Source: Armatimonadota bacterium (GTDB taxonomy: Bacteria > Armatimonadota > UBA5829 > JAUSEB01). Taken from it: a DNA stretch of 64,000 nucleotides. Numbering within the stretch: position 1 is the first letter of the stretch; each line of letters begins with the position of its first letter. The notes beneath the pieces were generated by a model. The model saw nothing but the letters and a program-made list of their open reading frames with translations. It was not told where the DNA came from and searched no databases. The stretch covers positions 1 through 64,000 of the forward strand of contig JAUSGG010000227.1 of the NCBI GenBank assembly GCA_030649165.1, given 5' to 3'. Made by a program: the position numbers and the translations under genes. Shown here in pieces: positions 60,232 to 64,000 of this stretch.

Positions 60232-60801
60232 GCGGGAGAAGCGCTGAGTTCTGAGTGCTGAGTCGGAGGTTCTATCGTGCGGGAACGGGATAAAATGGTC
60301 AACCCGTCGCATTTCCACGAGGTCAGTTCCCGCAGCGCCCCGGTTTCGCCTGTCGGCTCTGGAGATAGCCTGCCGATTCGTCACGGCGGAAGCAGGCCCT
60401 TCGCTGATCATGTGCCTGCGGGGAGGCGTCATTCTGAACGGAGTGGCGGGGCCAGTGTCTCGTTTGATGATCCACAACCGCTTCGTTTAAGGCGACGTCC
60501 TTGGCGAGCGTCCTTCCAAACGAAGTGAAGAATCTGCTTTTCCTCGGCGAAGCGGAAGCGAAGGCGGGCTTTGTTGTTGATTGCGGTGTGTGGTTGAACC
60601 ACAGACTGGGAGATTCCCAAGATTCCACAGATTGCATTGCCGGCGCGTGCCTTTCGCGGATTTCGCGCTCCTTCGCGTCTTTCGCGTTTCAACGCGCGAT
60701 AGGACTCTCAACCCTCAACACCCAACTCCGCGCGTACCTCGCCCCTCGACGCATACCACGTAAGTATGCTATCCTTCCGTACAATACTTCCGAGGTGACG
60801 T
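60232..60801. repeat. Repeat-filled gap without genes
   Basis: About 570 bases. Contains copy D of the GCGGGAAC element (60271-60334), a GTCATTCTGAACGGAGTG ... GAAGTGAAGAATCTGCTTTT stretch (60428-60542) that resembles the MITE interior, GAAGCGAAGGCGGGCTTTGT also found at 55758, and the third 'ACCACAGATT' copy (60592-60693). Confidence 0.65.
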
Positions 60802-61542
60802 ATGAAACGGTTTAGCTGGCATATCTTGCTCGCAGGCTTACTGATTGCGGTATCGGCGGCGATCTACGCTTTCCAGATCATATCTTTCCGGCGATCGGAC
60901 GACACGTTATTCTACATGCTGCAGGACTTCGCTTTCGTGCCGATCCAGGTGTTGCTGGTGACTATTATCGTCAACGCGCTCCTTGGATCGAGAGAAAGAG
61001 CCGCGCTTCGCAAGAAGCTGAACATGGTCATCGGCGCTTTCTACAGTGAGGTTGGGACGCACCTGCTGAAGGACTTGTCCAAGTTCGATACCAACGTGGC
61101 CGACATTCACCCGATGGTCACCTTCGGGGTTCGCTGGTCGCGAAGGGATTTTACGCGAGCGAGGGGCTTCCTTCGCGAGCGCGAGTACGCCATCGACTGC
61201 GGAGGCGGTGACCTGAAGGAGTTGAAGGTATTCCTTGCGAACAGGAGAGGGTTCCTGCTGCGCCTGTTGGAGAACCCGAACCTTCTGGAGCACGAGTCGT
61301 TCACCGAGCTGTTGTGGGCGGTAACTCATCTGAGCGAGGAGTTGAGTCTCAGATCGGATGTCAGCGCCCTTCCAAGCTCGGACTACGCTCACCTCGCGGG
61401 AGACATCAAACGCGCTTACGGGCAGTTGCTGGCGCAGTGGCTCGCCTACGTCGAGCATCTCAAGGCCGAGTACCCCTACCTGTTCTCCGTCGTGGTCCGC
61501 ACGAATCCGTTCGATCCCGAGGCGTCGCCGATAGTCAGTTAG
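60802..61542 (+). CDS. Two-helix membrane protein of unknown function
   Basis: A 246-residue protein with two N-terminal membrane helices (HILLAGLLIAVSAAIYAFQI and FAFVPIQVLLVTIIVNALLG) and a helical cytoplasmic part (REREYAIDCGGGDLKELKVF, NPNLLEHESFTELLWAVTHL, YGQLLAQWLAYVEHLKAEYP). GAGGTGA precedes the ATG. I recognise it only as a conserved hypothetical type; no enzyme motif. Confidence 0.7.
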   Translation: MKRFSWHILLAGLLIAVSAAIYAFQIISFRRSDDTLFYMLQDFAFVPIQVLLVTIIVNALLGSRERAALRKKLNMVIGAFYSEVGTHLLKDLSKFDTNVADIHPMVTFGVRWSRRDFTRARGFLREREYAIDCGGGDLKELKVFLANRRGFLLRLLENPNLLEHESFTELLWAVTHLSEELSLRSDVSALPSSDYAHLAGDIKRAYGQLLAQWLAYVEHLKAEYPYLFSVVVRTNPFDPEASPIVS

Positions 61543-61592
61543 ACGCCGGGAACCGGTAACTCTGGTGAGTGTACAAGCTATTGGAGGCAGCC

Positions 61593-63443
61593 ATGCGTCA
61601 TCGCGGCATATTGAGTTTGATCGCAATAGCCTGCTGGTTATGTGGAGGCTCACCGGCGTGTGCCATCTCGGCCATCAGCGGAAGTAGCAGGTTGGCTGGC
61701 CGGACTTCGCTGGACGCTGCCGGCAAGCCCGTTAGCGACATCCTCAAGGACTTCTCCGGGCGGTTCAGCATCACGCTTTCGGCCGACCCGATACTGGCGG
61801 ACATCCCCGTCTCCGCCTACGTCACCGGCAAATCCGCCGCCGAAATTATGGATTTGCTGGCCGATTTGCTGCTGGCCGAGTGGATCAGGGACGGCGGCGG
61901 TTATAGGCTGGTTCAATCGCGGCTTGGGAAGACGATCGAAGCGGAGATTCGCGAAAAGCAGGATTGGACACTGGAAGAGCGCGTCTCGCGTATTCAGGAA
62001 GGCCTGAAGATTCCGCGGCAGACGTGGGAGAATGCGCTTCCCTCCCTGCCGCGCGGGATGACTTCCGTCCACCTTCCGGCAGATTTCCACTACCCCAACG
62101 ACATGCAGTTGGCGACTTCGCTCAAGTCGGAATATCGCCGGGCGGTTTTCACGATGCTGCTGTCGCTTCCGGCCAACGCGTGGCAGGAGGCGAAGGAGCC
62201 AAGCGGGGCGGAGGTTCCGTTGGATGCGTTTTCGGAAGCCGCGCGCAAGGCAGTTGCTCAGGAGATTGCCGGTGAAGCGCCTCCGCATCCCGCCTTCCCG
62301 GACAGCAAGGAATCGAGCTGGCCGAGCCCTGAAGACAGGGAAAAGGCAAGTGAGGCCCTATGGTCCGGCAAGGGTTCTTTGATTCTTCACCTGCACAACG
62401 ATCGCCTCGGCAGATGGACAGCTTTATCCGCCCAGATACGGGCACCGCAGGTCTCGACCCAGATAGCCGGCTGGATCCCAATCGGTAGAGGCGATGGAGT
62501 CCATCGGTTCAATCACCTCATAATGGTCCCGCGTAGCGGCAGGGTTTCGTTGCCGAACTATGAACATGTCGTCCCAAGCAGCGACACCGCCGACTGGGCT
62601 GCCTCAGACCCCTGGTTTGCCGAGAAAATGGGTAAATTTGCGTGGCCTCCTACGCCGGAGAAGACGGAAGGAGGCGCGTGGCGTTATACGTTCGATCAGG
62701 TACTGGAGAAAACAAGGGAGAAGGTTGGCATTGAATATCTCGCGACACGCATGGGCGAGGGATTGGGATACTCCACGGCGGATTTCGACCACGAACGGGG
62801 CCGGGTCATCTCCGGGACTGCCGGCGCGCTCGACTCCAAGTGGGAGCGTGTCAGAGGCGTATATCTATTCCGGGAGAACTACTGGCCGCTGAAATGCGAC
62901 GTAAGAATACCCGCTTCGTTTTTCGCCCGCTGGACGGCGAAGTTGTCGCCGGACCATTACCTTTCGCTCGACGATCTCGCCGCGGCGGCCGCGGAATTGA
63001 CACCGGAACAGAAACACTGGTGGTGGGACCACCATGAGTCTCTGCCGCTCAAGCCGTATTCCAGACTCCTTACAAGCGACCACGAGCGCGCTTTTCCACT
63101 CTGGCGGATGTTCACGCCCGAGCAAAAGCGACGGATGAAGGTCGAACATGACCCGTCCGGCAGTTCCTTCCCCCTGGAAGGCGGGAAGGGCATTTCGATT
63201 CGGGAGCTTTCCAAACCGGCTCAGGAGTACATCGAGGCCTGGCTCGCTGCACGACGTCCTGACGCCGTGTCCAACGCGGCCGACGTGCGAATCGGTTATA
63301 TGCATTACCGAGTCTCCGATGGGTATGAACGGGAGAGAGTCCCCATTGAGTTCTTAGACGAGAAAGGCCGGCCGCGATCCGCTACATGCATGTTTGAATT
63401 CTTTCACCCGAAGTCGAGCGATTGGATCGAGCCGCCGAAATAG
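61593..63443 (+). CDS. Exported protein with an STN-like N-terminal domain
   Basis: About 616 residues. Start ATG 61593 with GGAGG directly upstream. Signal peptide (GILSLIAIACWLCGGSPACA). Residues ~30-100 look like a secretin/TonB short N-terminal domain: VSDILKDFSGRFSITLSADP, then VSAYVTGKSAAEIMDLLADL. The remainder is a mixed region with no recognised domain; it includes the Ser/Pro-rich DSKESSWPSPEDREKASEAL and many aromatic motifs (HYLSLDDLAAAAAELTPEQK). No secretin pore domain follows, so it is not a secretin. Confidence 0.7.
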   Translation: MRHRGILSLIAIACWLCGGSPACAISAISGSSRLAGRTSLDAAGKPVSDILKDFSGRFSITLSADPILADIPVSAYVTGKSAAEIMDLLADLLLAEWIRDGGGYRLVQSRLGKTIEAEIREKQDWTLEERVSRIQEGLKIPRQTWENALPSLPRGMTSVHLPADFHYPNDMQLATSLKSEYRRAVFTMLLSLPANAWQEAKEPSGAEVPLDAFSEAARKAVAQEIAGEAPPHPAFPDSKESSWPSPEDREKASEALWSGKGSLILHLHNDRLGRWTALSAQIRAPQVSTQIAGWIPIGRGDGVHRFNHLIMVPRSGRVSLPNYEHVVPSSDTADWAASDPWFAEKMGKFAWPPTPEKTEGGAWRYTFDQVLEKTREKVGIEYLATRMGEGLGYSTADFDHERGRVISGTAGALDSKWERVRGVYLFRENYWPLKCDVRIPASFFARWTAKLSPDHYLSLDDLAAAAAELTPEQKHWWWDHHESLPLKPYSRLLTSDHERAFPLWRMFTPEQKRRMKVEHDPSGSSFPLEGGKGISIRELSKPAQEYIEAWLAARRPDAVSNAADVRIGYMHYRVSDGYERERVPIEFLDEKGRPRSATCMFEFFHPKSSDWIEPPK

Positions 63444-63906
63444 CCCATCTTTGATCGGACCACTCCTCTTTCTGCTCACTGGAGAGCGCATTTTACCGTC
63501 CCATCGGGAGGAGGGTTCGTCGGGGGATATGAAGGAGTTCTTAATGTGCTTAGAAGACTCCGAACTCATTTGCTTCCCATCGCGGCGCTGGCTGCCGGCG
63601 CCCTTCCCTTTGAGAGGCCGTTGCGATAGACGGTATACCGGGATCGGCACTGCCATATGTAGTAGGGAATCAGGCTGGACCATACTACATATCGTATGCC
63701 TGGCTGCTATCTGAGGTAGATTTGCTTCTATCGCAACAACCTCTTTGAGGACATACTTGACGTGGCGATGGAGGGCCGGGGCGTAGTCCCGGCCCGGTTG
63801 TATTCTATTGCCCATTCCGCGGCGTTCCTGTAACGTTTTCATTGAAACTCCCCACTTATCTATTGACAACGCGTTCTTCCGCGCAGCCGGCGCGCATAGG
63901 ATATTC
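63444..63906. other. Intergenic region with nested inverted repeats
   Basis: No gene seen. Outer arms TTGCGATAGA (63621-63630) and TCTATCGCAA (63727-63736) with partly matching flanks, inner arms ATATGTAGTA and TACTACATAT (about 63655-63694). A small cruciform or degenerate MITE. TTGACA near 63870 may belong to the next gene's promoter. Confidence 0.5.
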
Positions 63907-64000
63907 GTGTATAGTTCAGCCGATCTGACATTCGACTCTCTGGCGCAGCAGTACCGCCAACCATTGACGCGGGCGGCGTACCACCTGTGCGGCAATCTCG
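63907..64000 (+). CDS. Start of an ECF sigma factor (cut by window end)
   Basis: From GTG 63907 (AGGA upstream) the frame reads VYSSADLTFDSLAQQYRQPL, then TRAAYHLCGNL. This matches the beginning of sigma-70 region 2 in ECF sigma factors (F..L...Y...L.R.AY.L.GN..DAEDLVQE). Only 31 residues are visible. Confidence 0.5.
   Translation, partial: MYSSADLTFDSLAQQYRQPLTRAAYHLCGNL

Noticed and set aside
63354-63995. Minus-strand 213-residue ORF at the window end
   Set aside because: No recognisable pattern; it covers the end of the STN-like gene, the nested inverted repeats and the antisense of the sigma-factor start.

Overview
The window is bacterial chromosomal DNA, GC-rich, with standard bacterial signals: Shine-Dalgarno sequences, sigma-70-like promoters, stop/start overlaps and a tRNA-Gln. 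No 16S gene or phylum marker is present. The mix of large secreted glycoside hydrolases and lyases, a PEP-CTERM SUMF1-like protein, a Tat-exported Gfo/Idh/MocA oxidoreductase, a PmoA-like DUF6807 protein and many toxin-antitoxin pairs suggests an uncultured polysaccharide degrader of the Armatimonadota, Planctomycetota or Hydrogenedentota kind. That assignment is inference. The sequence is crowded with small dispersed palindromic repeats, some inside genes.

Layout. 1-2.6 kb: toxin-antitoxin modules (Fic remnant, HicA/HicB, MNT/HEPN) and one unknown gene, separated by copies of a short sequence that is the 3' end of glnS. 2.7-8.5 kb: a small membrane protein, a J-domain protein coupled to an 18-repeat ankyrin protein, and two paralogous AbrB/RelE pairs flanking a WD40-like gene. 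8.5-11.3 kb: a heparinase-like lyase and tRNA-Gln(CTG). 11.4-17 kb: a truncated secreted protein, a Phd/RelE pair, a radical-SAM/SPASM-like protein with an incomplete cluster motif, two secreted proteins and an M48-M23 peptidase fusion. 17-29.7 kb: carbohydrate genes (SIS-like, GH130, pectate-lyase-like, GH2, GH42-like) and a conserved membrane protein. 29.8-33.8 kb: a ParB-like protein with a zinc ribbon, a PAS-PP2C phosphatase and a HicA/HicB pair. 34-45.1 kb: a Mu-like head and packaging module on the minus strand without recognisable tail or integrase. 45.3-47.3 kb: a degenerate nucleotidyltransferase-type regulator and a HEAT-repeat membrane protein. 47.4-52.8 kb: glnS followed by Fic cassettes, each closed by another copy of the glnS 3' end. 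52.8-64 kb: a MITE, a DUF3800 protein, the PEP-CTERM protein, HicBA, ApbE, the oxidoreductase, a DUF6807 gene whose start is split by a second MITE copy, two unknown proteins and the start of an ECF sigma factor.

The most striking feature is the cassette-like organisation around glnS. The last ~18-24 codons of glnS (from [11 protein letters not shown] to KMKSGG-stop) occur five more times in two clusters ~45 kb apart. Every gene between two copies lies in the same orientation as the repeat, and the cargo is Fic, toxin-antitoxin or unknown accessory genes. glnS itself no longer ends in the KMKSGG tail; its new stop overlaps the start of a Fic gene. This resembles serial capture of promoterless cassettes behind an essential gene. 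No recombinase for it is visible in the window.
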